The position numbers and the translations under genes are program-made. From Alphaproteobacteria bacterium UBA3307 (lineage in GTDB: Bacteria > Pseudomonadota > Alphaproteobacteria > RF32 > CAG-239): a stretch of DNA of 6,597 nucleotides. The stretch lies in contig DEST01000109.1 of assembly GCA_002361365.1 (NCBI GenBank), positions 1 to 6,597 of the forward strand, read 5' to 3'. This document shows, piece after piece, positions 1 to 6,597 of this stretch. Numbering within the stretch: the stretch's first letter is position 1; every line of letters begins with the position of its first letter. The notes beneath the pieces are model-generated. The model saw nothing but the letters and a program-made list of their open reading frames with translations. It ran no database searches and was not told where the DNA came from.

Positions 1-3000
1 TTTAATCATATACATAACACCGACTGTAACTTTACGGTCAAATTTTTCCCCGGTACGTCCATCGTATAGGTCAATTTGTCCCGATGTCGGTAACCCTGCC
101 ATTGTCAACATACGGTTAATATCGTCACCCGACGCACCATCAAATACCGGAGTAGCCATTGGTACACCGTTTTTGAGATTAGAAATCATTTCGATTTTTT
201 CATCTTCAGTCAGGGTTTCGACTTCGCGCTTATATTGTTTTTCGCCATAAATTTCCTTTAAGCGATTATTCAATTCTTCCAGTGTTTTCTCGCCACGTTT
301 ATATTGCTCACACATTTCGTTGAGTTGTTTACCCAACTCTTTTGCAGCCCAACCGAGGTGAGTTTCTAAAATTTGTCCCACATTCATACGGCTTGGAACA
401 CCAAGCGGATTCAACACCACGTCTACCGGTGTTCCGTCTTCGGTATACGGCATATCCGCAAGCGGTAACACGCGTGAAACTGTACCTTTATTTCCGTGAC
501 GTCCGGCCATTTTATCACCGGTTTGCATTTTTCTCTTGGTAGCGATAAACACTTTTACCAATTTCAAAACACCCGGCAATAACTCATCACCGCGCTGAAC
601 TTTTGCAACTTTGTCATCATAATGCGCTTTAATATCATTCATTCGAGTTTCATAAGCTGCTTTAAAGCTCTCGATTTTAGCCATAATATCTTCATTTTTG
701 ATGATAATTTCTTCCCATTTGGCTTCCGGAAATTCTGCCAGTTTTTCTGATGTGATTTTTTCGTTTTTCTTAAATCCTTTCGGACCGTCAACCACAGTTT
801 GTCCGACTAACATATCATGCAAACGAGCTCTAAAGTTACGACGGACTATATTCATTTCATCATCACGATCTTTAGCTAAAGCGGATATTTCTTCCTGTTC
901 AATAGCTAGTGCACGCTCATCTTTTTCCACACCGCGACGCGAGAAAATGCGAACGTCTACTACAATTCCATCAACTCCCGGCTGAGCACGAAGTGAAGTA
1001 TCTCGAACATCACTGGCTTTTTCACCGAAAATTGCTCTTAAAAGCTTTTCTTCCGGTGTTTGCGGGGTTTCACCTTTAGGTGTTACCTTACCCACTAAAA
1101 TATCACCGGCCTTAACGTGGGCGCCAACATAAACAATTCCGGCTTCATCCAAATTACGTAAAGCATCTTCACCAACATTTGGAATATCTCGTGTAATTTC
1201 TTCTTGTCCGAGTTTGGTGTCACGAGCCATAACCTCAAATTCTTCAATATGTAATGAGGTCAAAACATCGTCTCGAGAAATTCTTTCAGAAAGCAAAATA
1301 GCATCTTCGTAGTTCAAACCGTTCCACGGCATAAATGCCACCAACAGGTTTTTACCTAATGCCAATTCTCCTAAATTTGTACACGGACCATCGGCGATAA
1401 TATCACCTTTTTTAATATGGTCGCCAACCTTAACCAGTGGTACTTGGTTAATGCAAGTATTTTGATTGGAACGACGGAATTTGGAAAGTTTATAAATTTC
1501 CACACCGGCGCCGTGTGTATCATCGCCTTCTGAGCGAATCACGATACGATTAGCATCAACCGCATCAACCACACCATCATATTTTGCCACTAATGTAGCA
1601 CCGGAATCTTTAGCAACCGTTGCCTCAATACCGGTACCGACAAGCGGAGCTTCCGAACGCAGCAAAGGCACACCTTGACGTTGCATGTTTGAACCCATCA
1701 ACGCACGGTTAGCATCATCGTTTTCCAAAAACGGAATCAATGCTGCTGCCACCGAAACCAACTGTTTTGGTGAAACATCAATGTAATCAATATCTTCAGG
1801 CTTATCAAATTCTACTTCACCGCCGCGGCGACAAGTAATTAAATCATTTTCGAAGTGACCATCATCTTTTACTTTTGCGTTTGCTTCAGCAATAACAACC
1901 TTACCTTCGTCATCAGCTGACAAATACACAACTTCATCGCTTACGACGCCGTTAATCACCTTACGATACGGACATTCAATAAAGCCATATTTATTTACAC
2001 GTGCGTACGTTGATAAAGAGTTAATCAAGCCGATGTTCGGACCTTCCGGAGATTCAATCGGGCAAATACGTCCATAGTGCGTCGGGTGTACATCGCGGAC
2101 TTCAAAGCCTGCTCGGTCACGACTTAATCCACCAGGACCTAATGCTGATAAACGACGTTTATGCGTAATTTCAGAAAGCGGATTGTTTTGGTCCATAAAT
2201 TGCGATAATTGTGAAGAACCAAAAAACTCTCTGATGACCGATGCAATCGGCTTGGCATTGATTAAATCTTGCGGCTTGACGTTGTTTAGAACTTCTGCGC
2301 TCATTTTTTCTTTAATAGCACGTTCCATACGCAATAAACCCATACGATATTGATTTTCCATCAACTCACCAACCGAGCGAACACGACGATTGCCAAGGTG
2401 GTCGATATCATCTACTTGCCCGCGACCATCACGAATATCTATAAGTTTTTTAACAATGCGCAAAATATCGTCTTTGCGTAAAATTCGATATGTATCCGGT
2501 ACTTCACTGAGCGGAATATTCAAAGAAGCATTCATCTTCACCCGACCAACGGCTGACAAATCATAACGTTCAGAATCGAAAAACTGTTGTTTAAAAGATG
2601 CATCTGCGGCTTCCAGTGTTGCCGGTTCTCCCGGTCGCATAACACGATAAATATCGAACAATGCCTCTTGACGATTAGAGTTCTTATCTGAAGCCAAAGT
2701 ATTACGAATATACGGACCCACATTCATCCCGTCAATGTACAAGGTTTTGACTTCTTTGATTTTATTTTCGGTTAGTTTGTTCAAAACATCTTCATTGATT
2801 TCGTCACCGGCCTCTGCTAAAATTTCTCCGGTTTTTGCAACTACGACATTATTAGCTAAAAACTTACCATAAAGTTGTTCTTGTTCAATTTTAAAATATT
2901 GCAAACCTTCATCTGCCAACTTTTGTGCACTTCTCGGTGTTAACTTTTTAGATGCTTCCCAAACGGTTTCTCCGGTATCAGCATTTACAAGTGCAAAATC

Positions 3001-3846
3001 AAATTTAACCCCTTTCATTCGACTAGGCTCAAACTTCATCTTCCACGTTTTTTTATCTGCAAGATAAGTTTCCGTTTCATAGAAATAATTTAAGATTTCT
3101 TCTTTATCCATACCCTTGATGTCTTCAAGAGCCATTTCCTTACCTTCTTTAGCTAACTGAGCCATTTTTTCTTCGGTATCTTTAGAATATAACGAATAAA
3201 AAATAGAAGTAATAGGTAACTTACGGCGCCGGTCAATACGTGCATACAATATATCTTTGGCATCAAATTCAATATCCAGCCAAGAACCGCGATACGGAAT
3301 AATCCGCGCGGAAAAAAGTTTTTTACCGGAAGTCATTGTCTTACCGCCGTCACTATCAAAGAATACTCCCGGAGAACGATGCATCTGAGAAACCACCACA
3401 CGTTCCGTACCATTAAAAATAAAGGTACCCTTATCAGTCATCAATGGTATATCACCCATATACACTTCTTGCTCTTTAACATCGTGAATAGATTTTGAAC
3501 CAGTGGCTTCATCTATATCCCATACCACCAAGCGTAATGTTGCTTTAATCGGTGCGGCATAAGTCATATCCCGACGCAAACATTCTTCTTCATCATATTT
3601 CGGTTTATCCAAAACATAACCGACAAAATCCAATTCGCCATTACCGGCAAAATCTCTGATTGGAAAAATTGACTTGAAAACTTCTTCCAAACCAAATTCA
3701 CAATGTTCTCCGTTTTTATCTACATTATTGATAAAACTGGAATACGAACCGGTTTGCACATCAATTAAATTCGGCATATCCATAACAGCATCGATTCGGC
3801 CGAAATTTTTTCTTACACGCTTTTTGCCCGTATAAGACTCACTCAT
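1..3846 (-). CDS. rpoB: DNA-directed RNA polymerase subunit beta (3' end outside window)
   Basis: This is the beta subunit of RNA polymerase, which forms one jaw of the active-site cleft and binds rifampicin. The frame is open without a stop for 1282 codons and runs off the left edge; comparison with E. coli RpoB suggests about 115 C-terminal residues are missing. Visible landmarks are the N-terminal RKNFGRI...MPNLIDVQ, the rifampicin region [19 protein letters not shown] (D552, H562 and S567 match E. coli D516, H526 and S531), the second rifampicin segment [10 protein letters not shown], the active-site EDAI (E847, D848), the flap, a charged insertion before the [12 protein letters not shown] motif (K1112, K1120), and ATPVFDGA near the edge. 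The start is fixed by an in-frame TAA at 3859-3861 (minus strand) and a Shine-Dalgarno nine bases upstream. The RpoB sequence looks alphaproteobacterial. The rplL gene usually found just upstream is absent; a divergent gene lies there instead. rpoC would be expected beyond the left edge. Confidence 0.98.
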   Translation of the reverse strand, partial: MSESYTGKKRVRKNFGRIDAVMDMPNLIDVQTGSYSSFINNVDKNGEHCEFGLEEVFKSIFPIRDFAGNGELDFVGYVLDKPKYDEEECLRRDMTYAAPIKATLRLVVWDIDEATGSKSIHDVKEQEVYMGDIPLMTDKGTFIFNGTERVVVSQMHRSPGVFFDSDGGKTMTSGKKLFSARIIPYRGSWLDIEFDAKDILYARIDRRRKLPITSIFYSLYSKDTEEKMAQLAKEGKEMALEDIKGMDKEEILNYFYETETYLADKKTWKMKFEPSRMKGVKFDFALVNADTGETVWEASKKLTPRSAQKLADEGLQYFKIEQEQLYGKFLANNVVVAKTGEILAEAGDEINEDVLNKLTENKIKEVKTLYIDGMNVGPYIRNTLASDKNSNRQEALFDIYRVMRPGEPATLEAADASFKQQFFDSERYDLSAVGRVKMNASLNIPLSEVPDTYRILRKDDILRIVKKLIDIRDGRGQVDDIDHLGNRRVRSVGELMENQYRMGLLRMERAIKEKMSAEVLNNVKPQDLINAKPIASVIREFFGSSQLSQFMDQNNPLSEITHKRRLSALGPGGLSRDRAGFEVRDVHPTHYGRICPIESPEGPNIGLINSLSTYARVNKYGFIECPYRKVINGVVSDEVVYLSADDEGKVVIAEANAKVKDDGHFENDLITCRRGGEVEFDKPEDIDYIDVSPKQLVSVAAALIPFLENDDANRALMGSNMQRQGVPLLRSEAPLVGTGIEATVAKDSGATLVAKYDGVVDAVDANRIVIRSEGDDTHGAGVEIYKLSKFRRSNQNTCINQVPLVKVGDHIKKGDIIADGPCTNLGELALGKNLLVAFMPWNGLNYEDAILLSERISRDDVLTSLHIEEFEVMARDTKLGQEEITRDIPNVGEDALRNLDEAGIVYVGAHVKAGDILVGKVTPKGETPQTPEEKLLRAIFGEKASDVRDTSLRAQPGVDGIVVDVRIFSRRGVEKDERALAIEQEEISALAKDRDDEMNIVRRNFRARLHDMLVGQTVVDGPKGFKKNEKITSEKLAEFPEAKWEEIIIKNEDIMAKIESFKAAYETRMNDIKAHYDDKVAKVQRGDELLPGVLKLVKVFIATKRKMQTGDKMAGRHGNKGTVSRVLPLADMPYTEDGTPVDVVLNPLGVPSRMNVGQILETHLGWAAKELGKQLNEMCEQYKRGEKTLEELNNRLKEIYGEKQYKREVETLTEDEKIEMISNLKNGVPMATPVFDGASGDDINRMLTMAGLPTSGQIDLYDGRTGEKFDRKVTVGVMYMIK

Positions 3847-3855
3847 ACTCTTTAT

Positions 3856-3860
3856 TCCTT
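3856..3860 (-). promoter_or_regulatory. rpoB ribosome binding site
   Basis: On the minus strand AAGGA lies nine bases before the ATG at 3844-3846. An in-frame TAA overlaps its upstream edge (3859-3861), so no longer rpoB start is possible. Confidence 0.8.
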
Positions 3861-3948
3861 ATAAAATACTGATTCTGCGACAATTCTTTTGAATAATTCA
3901 ATCCCGTCGGCAGAAGGTTGAAACTTATTAAACTATTTATCAAAGAAC

Positions 3949-3985
3949 AAGGCTAAACCCCCAGTAAAATCACTATCTTAGCCTT
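3949..3985 (-). repeat. inverted repeat / hairpin in rpoB leader (downstream)
   Basis: Perfect 8-bp arms AAGGCTAA (3949-3956) and TTAGCCTT (3978-3985) are separated by 21 bases. In the rpoB RNA sense the loop contains a run of five G and a small inner AGT/ACT pairing. No T tract follows in the rpoB direction, so it is not an intrinsic terminator. It could be a regulatory RNA stem or a protein-binding site. Confidence 0.55.
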
Positions 3986-3999
3986 ACTCACCAAATAAT

Positions 4000-4026
4000 A
4001 ATCGGTTGTTAAATTCAACCCCGATT
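4000..4026 (-). repeat. inverted repeat / hairpin in rpoB leader (upstream)
   Basis: AATCGGTTG (4000-4008) pairs with CAACC (4016-4020) plus GATT (4023-4026), leaving a two-base CC bulge on the plus strand: nine pairs around a seven-base loop. Its GGTTGAA side can also pair with TTCAACC (RNA sense) at 3916-3922, which would open this hairpin. Confidence 0.5.
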
Positions 4027-4038
4027 TAAACTGTCGGA

Positions 4039-4067
4039 ATAATAATATTTTTTGATTTATTTTGCAA
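4039..4067 (-). promoter_or_regulatory. candidate rpoB promoter (sigma-70 type)
   Basis: On the minus strand TTGCAA (4062-4067) is followed after 17 bases by TATTAT (4039-4044). Spacing is optimal, and each hexamer matches the housekeeping consensus well (TTGACA, TATAAT). Because no gene lies upstream in the same direction, rpoB needs a promoter in this gap. A/T-rich DNA produces such matches by chance, so the exact site is tentative. Confidence 0.45.
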
Positions 4068-4076
4068 CACTTTTTT

Positions 4077-4097
4077 ATAAAAATTCGTAATTTTTAT
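4077..4097. repeat. 21-bp palindrome between divergent promoters
   Basis: ATAAAAATT (4077-4085) and AATTTTTAT (4089-4097) are perfect 9-bp inverted arms around CGT. It sits just upstream of the candidate rpoB -35 box, in the middle of the divergent region. A dimeric regulator operator or an UP-like A/T element are both possible. The strong A/T bias makes a chance palindrome a real alternative. A looser overlapping repeat, TTTATCA (4093-4099) and TGATAAA (4116-4122), is also present. Confidence 0.4.
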
Positions 4098-4138
4098 CAT
4101 ATATAGAGAATATTTTGATAAATTTTATAACAATAATA

Positions 4139-4167
4139 TTGACTTTTAATTAAAGTAAAGCTAATTC
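4139..4167 (+). promoter_or_regulatory. weak promoter candidate for the 208-aa membrane protein gene
   Basis: TTGACT (4139-4144) is a good -35 box, but the sequence at the right distance (TAATTC, 4162-4167) is a poor -10. The same TTGACTTTT string heads the ruvX promoter candidate at 6308, which lends some support. A TATAAT at 4194-4199 is the best -10 match nearby, but it has no -35 partner and would give an essentially leaderless mRNA. Confidence 0.3.
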
Positions 4168-4204
4168 TGCTCTATGTGTAAAATATATTAAAATATAATT
4201 GTAT

Positions 4205-4831
4205 ATGAACAAAAAAAATTTTTATGCCGCCTTTATGCAAGAAATTTATCCTGTTTTGATTTTTGCTCTCGGCGGTTCTTTGTTTTATTATTTAGGCACA
4301 CAAGAAAAACGAGCAATTTTAACTTTTATTGTCCTCTTTGTGCTTTACACTGTTTGGCATTTTGCCGAATATAAACGCCAATATGACGCCAAAGCAAAAC
4401 TTTTTGAGTGTGAGTATTCTCAAGCTAATATACTCAATCCGGTAAGCGATTTTGCCGTACCGCGCTATGTTTATGAAAATGGTTTGGAGTGTAAAACACC
4501 AAACTCTGAAAATGGTCGTGTTATCGGCTATCGTATTGGTTCTGACTTGGTAATTTTAGCTAAAACATTACCGGCATCAGGTGGTTGGTACCGTGAAGAT
4601 GTTGAACCTTGTTGTCAAACTTATGGCGGTAAACTGCTCAATCACAATGATGTTGTTACTCTACGATATTATTGGGATAAACTCGACGAAATGCGTGAGG
4701 CTGTCGGACAAATGCCATTGCCGTTACCATATTTCTGGTATCAGGCAGAGTTTTCAATAGAGGCAGCACATTATCGTGCAGACATTAACGAAGTTGACCC
4801 AAGTTACAGTGCGATTATTCTGAAATTTTAA
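4205..4831 (+). CDS. uncharacterised membrane-anchored protein, two N-terminal TM segments
   Basis: I do not recognise this protein. With ATG at 4205 it has 208 residues; a TTG at 4199 would add two, and an in-frame TAA at 4196-4198 rules out anything longer. No Shine-Dalgarno is visible, so ATG is preferred only because of the codon. Two hydrophobic helices (about residues 14-31 and 37-53) are joined by a short loop (GTQEKRA). Basic residues at the N-terminus and after helix 2 (EYKRQYDAKAK) suggest that both ends are cytoplasmic, with a soluble domain of about 150 residues. That domain holds C69, C96 and an adjacent pair C136-C137, a QTYGGKLLNHNDVVTL stretch and an aromatic PYFWYQAE stretch. 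The order CxxxGGxL, then a helix, then YFWxxxE, loosely recalls DUF1566/lectin-like domains, but this is only a resemblance. Codon use matches the neighbours and there is no sign of recent transfer. It is transcribed divergently from rpoB and convergently with tolB, so it is probably monocistronic. Confidence 0.85.
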   Translation: MNKKNFYAAFMQEIYPVLIFALGGSLFYYLGTQEKRAILTFIVLFVLYTVWHFAEYKRQYDAKAKLFECEYSQANILNPVSDFAVPRYVYENGLECKTPNSENGRVIGYRIGSDLVILAKTLPASGGWYREDVEPCCQTYGGKLLNHNDVVTLRYYWDKLDEMREAVGQMPLPLPYFWYQAEFSIEAAHYRADINEVDPSYSAIILKF

Positions 4832-4833
4832 TT

Positions 4834-4870
4834 AAAAAACGGCGCAAATTGTATCCATGCGCCGTTTTTT
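4834..4870. terminator. bidirectional intrinsic terminator shared with tolB
   Basis: A perfect 13-bp inverted repeat (AAAAAACGGCGCA, 4834-4846, with TGCGCCGTTTTTT, 4858-4870) surrounds an 11-base loop. The GC-rich core followed by six T on either strand fits a Rho-independent terminator working both ways. It starts three bases after the plus-strand stop codon and lies 20 bases past the tolB stop, so it separates the two convergent genes. Confidence 0.93.
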
Positions 4871-4890
4871 AAATCTTCCTTTATACTTGA

Positions 4891-6210
4891 TTATAACGGT
4901 AACAGCGGTGACCAAGCAGGGTCTGATGCCTCTGCCGGAGTCACCACACGACGCTCATTATATCCGGTTAAATCAATAGTATATAAGCGCACAGGATAAC
5001 CTCTATCTTGGCGAGAATACATAATCACACGACCGTTAGGAGACCATGTCGGTCCTTCAACCAAAAAGCCGTCGGCCAAAACACGTTCACCGCTGCCGTC
5101 CGGCGCCATCACACCAATATAAAATACGCCTCCGGACATTTTAGTAAAGGCAATATAATCCCCACGCGGTGACCATACCGGTGTTGCATAGCGACCATTG
5201 CCATAGCTGATGCGCTGAGCTTCACCGCCATTGGAATCCATCACATACAGTTGTTGATTTCCTCCTTTATCGGAATTAAATACAATTTTAGAACCATCAG
5301 GTGAATAGCTGGCTGAAGTGGCAATTGCATTATCAAAAGTAAGTTGTCTTACAGCACGGGTTTTTAAATTCATCTCAAAAATATTGGTTTTCCCCTTATT
5401 GGCATAACTCATCAAAACCTTAGAGCTGTCCGGAGACCATACCGGTGCAAAAGTCATTCCCGGAAAATTACCGAGAACTTCTTTGCGGTTAGTATTTAAA
5501 TCAAGCAAATAAACACGCGGGCTATTGCCGACATACTCCATATATGTCACTTTTTGCATATTCGGTGAAAAACGCGGTGTTAATACCAAATTACGTCCAT
5601 CAGTTAAAAAGCGATGATTTTCGCCGTCTTGGTCCATAATCGCCAAACGTTTAACCTTACGTGGTGCCGTACCGTTTTCGGAAACATAAACCACACGAGT
5701 ATTAAAATACCCCTTATCACCGGTCAGACGCTCATAAATTGCATCGGCAACAACGTGAGCAATGCGGCGCCAATTATCTGTAGTTGAAGTAAACGACTTG
5801 CCTAAAAGTTGTTTTTCTGCTACCGTATCCCATAAACGGAAATCTACTTGTATTTTTCCGTTTTGCAATTCAGTGATTTTACTTTGCACCAGAGCTTCTG
5901 ATTTTATAGCCTTCCAGTCAATAAAATTCGGTTTTTGGTCAATAGAACTAAGAGTTTCGATATAGCTGTTTTCCGGTATTATTTTAAACAACCCGCTACG
6001 ATCTAAATCAGCCGCAATCACCTCTTGAATTTTGTCACCGTAATTTTTACCGGTAATTTTGGTAAAAATATTGGAATTAGACCCTATCATTTCCGGAATC
6101 GCAATCGGCATCGGAGCGCGTGTGGCTCCGCTGACATTAATTTCAAGCTCGGCGCGCACCGGTGTGCTGAATAACATCAGTAAAGCCGCCAATAAATATT
6201 TGATTTTCAT
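4891..6210 (-). CDS. tolB: Tol-Pal system beta-propeller protein TolB
   Basis: TolB is the periplasmic part of the Tol-Pal system, which links inner and outer membranes and helps outer-membrane constriction at division; it binds Pal and TolA. The 439 residues are close to the usual length (E. coli about 430). A Sec signal peptide spans residues 1-20 (basic KIK, leucine-rich core, then a VRA cleavage site before E21). The mature N-terminus ELEINVSG...PIAIPE corresponds to the TolA-contacting strand. An alpha/beta domain runs to about residue 165. A six-bladed PD40 propeller follows, with RFSP 213, VWSP 257, YSPDG 302, VWSP 345, WSPNG 389 and AWSP 432 marking the blades. The start is fixed by an in-frame TGA at 6217-6219 (minus strand) and a good Shine-Dalgarno. 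The gene looks intact. Neither tolA upstream nor pal downstream is present: ruvX diverges on one side and a terminator closes the other, so it is probably transcribed alone. Confidence 0.97.
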   Translation of the reverse strand: MKIKYLLAALLMLFSTPVRAELEINVSGATRAPMPIAIPEMIGSNSNIFTKITGKNYGDKIQEVIAADLDRSGLFKIIPENSYIETLSSIDQKPNFIDWKAIKSEALVQSKITELQNGKIQVDFRLWDTVAEKQLLGKSFTSTTDNWRRIAHVVADAIYERLTGDKGYFNTRVVYVSENGTAPRKVKRLAIMDQDGENHRFLTDGRNLVLTPRFSPNMQKVTYMEYVGNSPRVYLLDLNTNRKEVLGNFPGMTFAPVWSPDSSKVLMSYANKGKTNIFEMNLKTRAVRQLTFDNAIATSASYSPDGSKIVFNSDKGGNQQLYVMDSNGGEAQRISYGNGRYATPVWSPRGDYIAFTKMSGGVFYIGVMAPDGSGERVLADGFLVEGPTWSPNGRVIMYSRQDRGYPVRLYTIDLTGYNERRVVTPAEASDPAWSPLLPL

Positions 6211-6217
6211 TCTTTTT

Positions 6218-6224
6218 CACCTCT
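6218..6224 (-). promoter_or_regulatory. tolB ribosome binding site
   Basis: On the minus strand AGAGGTG lies seven bases before the tolB ATG. An in-frame TGA (6217-6219) overlaps it, so the annotated ATG is the first possible start. Confidence 0.8.
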
Positions 6225-6247
6225 AATAAACATTTAATTTGTTTCAT

Positions 6248-6253
6248 ATTATA
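6248..6253 (-). promoter_or_regulatory. candidate tolB -10 box
   Basis: A perfect TATAAT reads on the minus strand 37 bases before the tolB ATG. No good -35 stands at the standard distance (ACTTTA at 17 bases; TTTACT at 20 bases), so only the -10 is proposed. The neighbouring TATATA could serve with TTTACT at 18 bases. Confidence 0.4.
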
Positions 6254-6307
6254 TATTCATTTCACAAAAATAAAGTAAAAAAACAGGTTATAGACAGTAT
6301 ATTCTGT

Positions 6308-6335
6308 TTGACTTTTTTTAAGGCTTATATATTCT
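6308..6335 (+). promoter_or_regulatory. candidate ruvX promoter
   Basis: TTGACT (6308-6313) and TATTCT (6330-6335) are separated by 16 bases and match the housekeeping consensus at five and four positions. The predicted start of transcription near 6342 would leave a leader of only about ten bases, just enough for the GAGGT site at 6344-6348. Nothing else upstream could drive ruvX on this strand. Confidence 0.45.
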
Positions 6336-6352
6336 CTTAAAGTGAGGTTCTA

Positions 6353-6597
6353 ATGGATATTACGGAATTTAAGCAAAAATTAAAGAAATATCAAGCTGTT
6401 ATCGGCTTTGATTATGGCTCAAAACGTTTAGGTGTCGCGGTTTCCGATTTGTTACGCGGTATTGCTACCTCGTATAAAATTATATATCGCTCGACTTGGG
6501 ATAAAGATGTGGCAGAAATAAAACGCATTGTGGCGGAAAAAGAAATCGGCGGTATTATTTACGGTCTACCGTTGCAAATGGACGGCACAGAAGGTGA
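6353..6597 (+). CDS. ruvX: Pre-16S rRNA nuclease / RuvX-YqgF family (3' end outside window)
   Basis: This is the start of a YqgF/RuvX protein, an RNase H-fold nuclease that takes part in 5' processing of pre-16S rRNA and was formerly annotated as a putative Holliday junction resolvase. The 81 visible codons include the first catalytic strand GFDYGSKRLGVAVSD, with D20 as the expected metal-binding aspartate, and the family signature YGLPLQMDGTEG at 70-81. Family members have roughly 140-155 residues, so somewhat more than half of the protein is present; the remaining catalytic acidic residues lie beyond the right edge. The start is well supported: an in-frame TAA at 6338-6340, no other start codon between it and the ATG, and GAGGT four bases upstream. 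It diverges from tolB across a 142-bp gap. Confidence 0.95.
   Translation, partial: MDITEFKQKLKKYQAVIGFDYGSKRLGVAVSDLLRGIATSYKIIYRSTWDKDVAEIKRIVAEKEIGGIIYGLPLQMDGTEG

Larger units (their letters stand above)
3847..4032 (-). promoter_or_regulatory. long, structured 5' leader of rpoB (inferred)
   Basis: If the promoter candidate at 4039-4067 is correct, the rpoB mRNA begins near 4032 and carries an untranslated leader of about 185 bases. The leader is less A/T-rich than the spacer beyond it and contains two inverted repeats (4000-4026 and 3949-3985). In addition GGTTGAA (RNA sense, 4020 to 4014) is complementary to TTCAACC (RNA sense, 3922 to 3916). That pairing would compete with the upstream hairpin, so two alternative folds are possible. 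No convincing leader peptide or T-rich intrinsic terminator is visible. Control of rpoB through this leader is inference; I recognise no known riboswitch or ribosomal-protein site. Confidence 0.4.

Noticed and set aside
342..542. 66-codon open frame on the plus strand
   Set aside because: It lies wholly antisense to the conserved [12 protein letters not shown] to LETHLG part of rpoB, and its product has no recognisable features.
698..985. 95-codon open frame on the plus strand with a Ser-rich product
   Set aside because: It is antisense to rpoB; the serine and phenylalanine richness simply reflects the complement of Glu/Lys-rich rpoB codons.
2538..2723. 61-codon open frame on the minus strand
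   Set aside because: It is a different frame of the same strand inside rpoB, where the rpoB frame itself is conserved and unbroken.
3949..3985. Intrinsic terminator or attenuator in the rpoB leader
   Set aside because: The stem is followed by GTTCTTTG rather than a T tract in the rpoB direction, so termination is not supported; it is kept only as an inverted repeat.
4028..4102. Possible 24-codon leader peptide on the minus strand upstream of rpoB (MIKITNFYKK...)
   Set aside because: It overlaps the promoter candidate, has no ribosome site, and is made of A/T-rich codons expected by chance in this DNA.
5762..5965. 67-codon open frame on the plus strand
   Set aside because: It is antisense to the N-terminal domain of tolB and resembles no protein.
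1..6597. CRISPR array, insertion sequence, tRNA or phage element
   Set aside because: No regularly spaced repeats, transposase-like frames, tRNA cloverleaf sequences or phage proteins were seen; nearly all of the window is accounted for by four genes and short spacers.

Overview
The window is a low-GC piece of a bacterial chromosome, most likely from an alphaproteobacterium. The protein signatures support this: the RpoB start ([20 protein letters not shown]), the RpoB stretch ending in [13 protein letters not shown], and a TolB with the PIAIPE motif. The base composition and A/T-ending codons suggest a small or host-associated lineage, such as the uncultured gut alphaproteobacteria or Rickettsiales-like groups. 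That narrower placement is a guess.

Layout: (1) 1-3846, minus strand: the first 1282 codons of rpoB (RNA polymerase beta subunit), with its 3' end beyond the left edge. (2) 3847-4204: a 358-bp divergent intergenic region. It holds the rpoB ribosome binding site, a long rpoB leader with two inverted repeats, a candidate rpoB promoter, a 21-bp palindrome and a weak promoter candidate for the gene on the other side. (3) 4205-4831, plus strand: an unrecognised 208-residue protein with two N-terminal membrane segments. (4) 4834-4870: a strong hairpin with A and U tracts that ends both this gene and tolB. (5) 4891-6210, minus strand: complete tolB. (6) 6211-6352: the tolB/ruvX divergent promoter region. 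(7) 6353 to the right edge, plus strand: the first 81 codons of ruvX (yqgF).

The three recognisable genes are housekeeping genes: transcription (rpoB), the Tol-Pal envelope system (tolB) and 16S rRNA maturation (ruvX). They show no frameshift and no sign of mobile DNA. The arrangement is the unusual part. rpoB is not preceded by rplJ-rplL, and tolB stands without tolQRA upstream or pal downstream. The uncharacterised membrane protein and the structured rpoB leader are the least explained parts. I found no CRISPR array, transposon, phage gene, tRNA or rRNA, and no convincing new multi-gene system.
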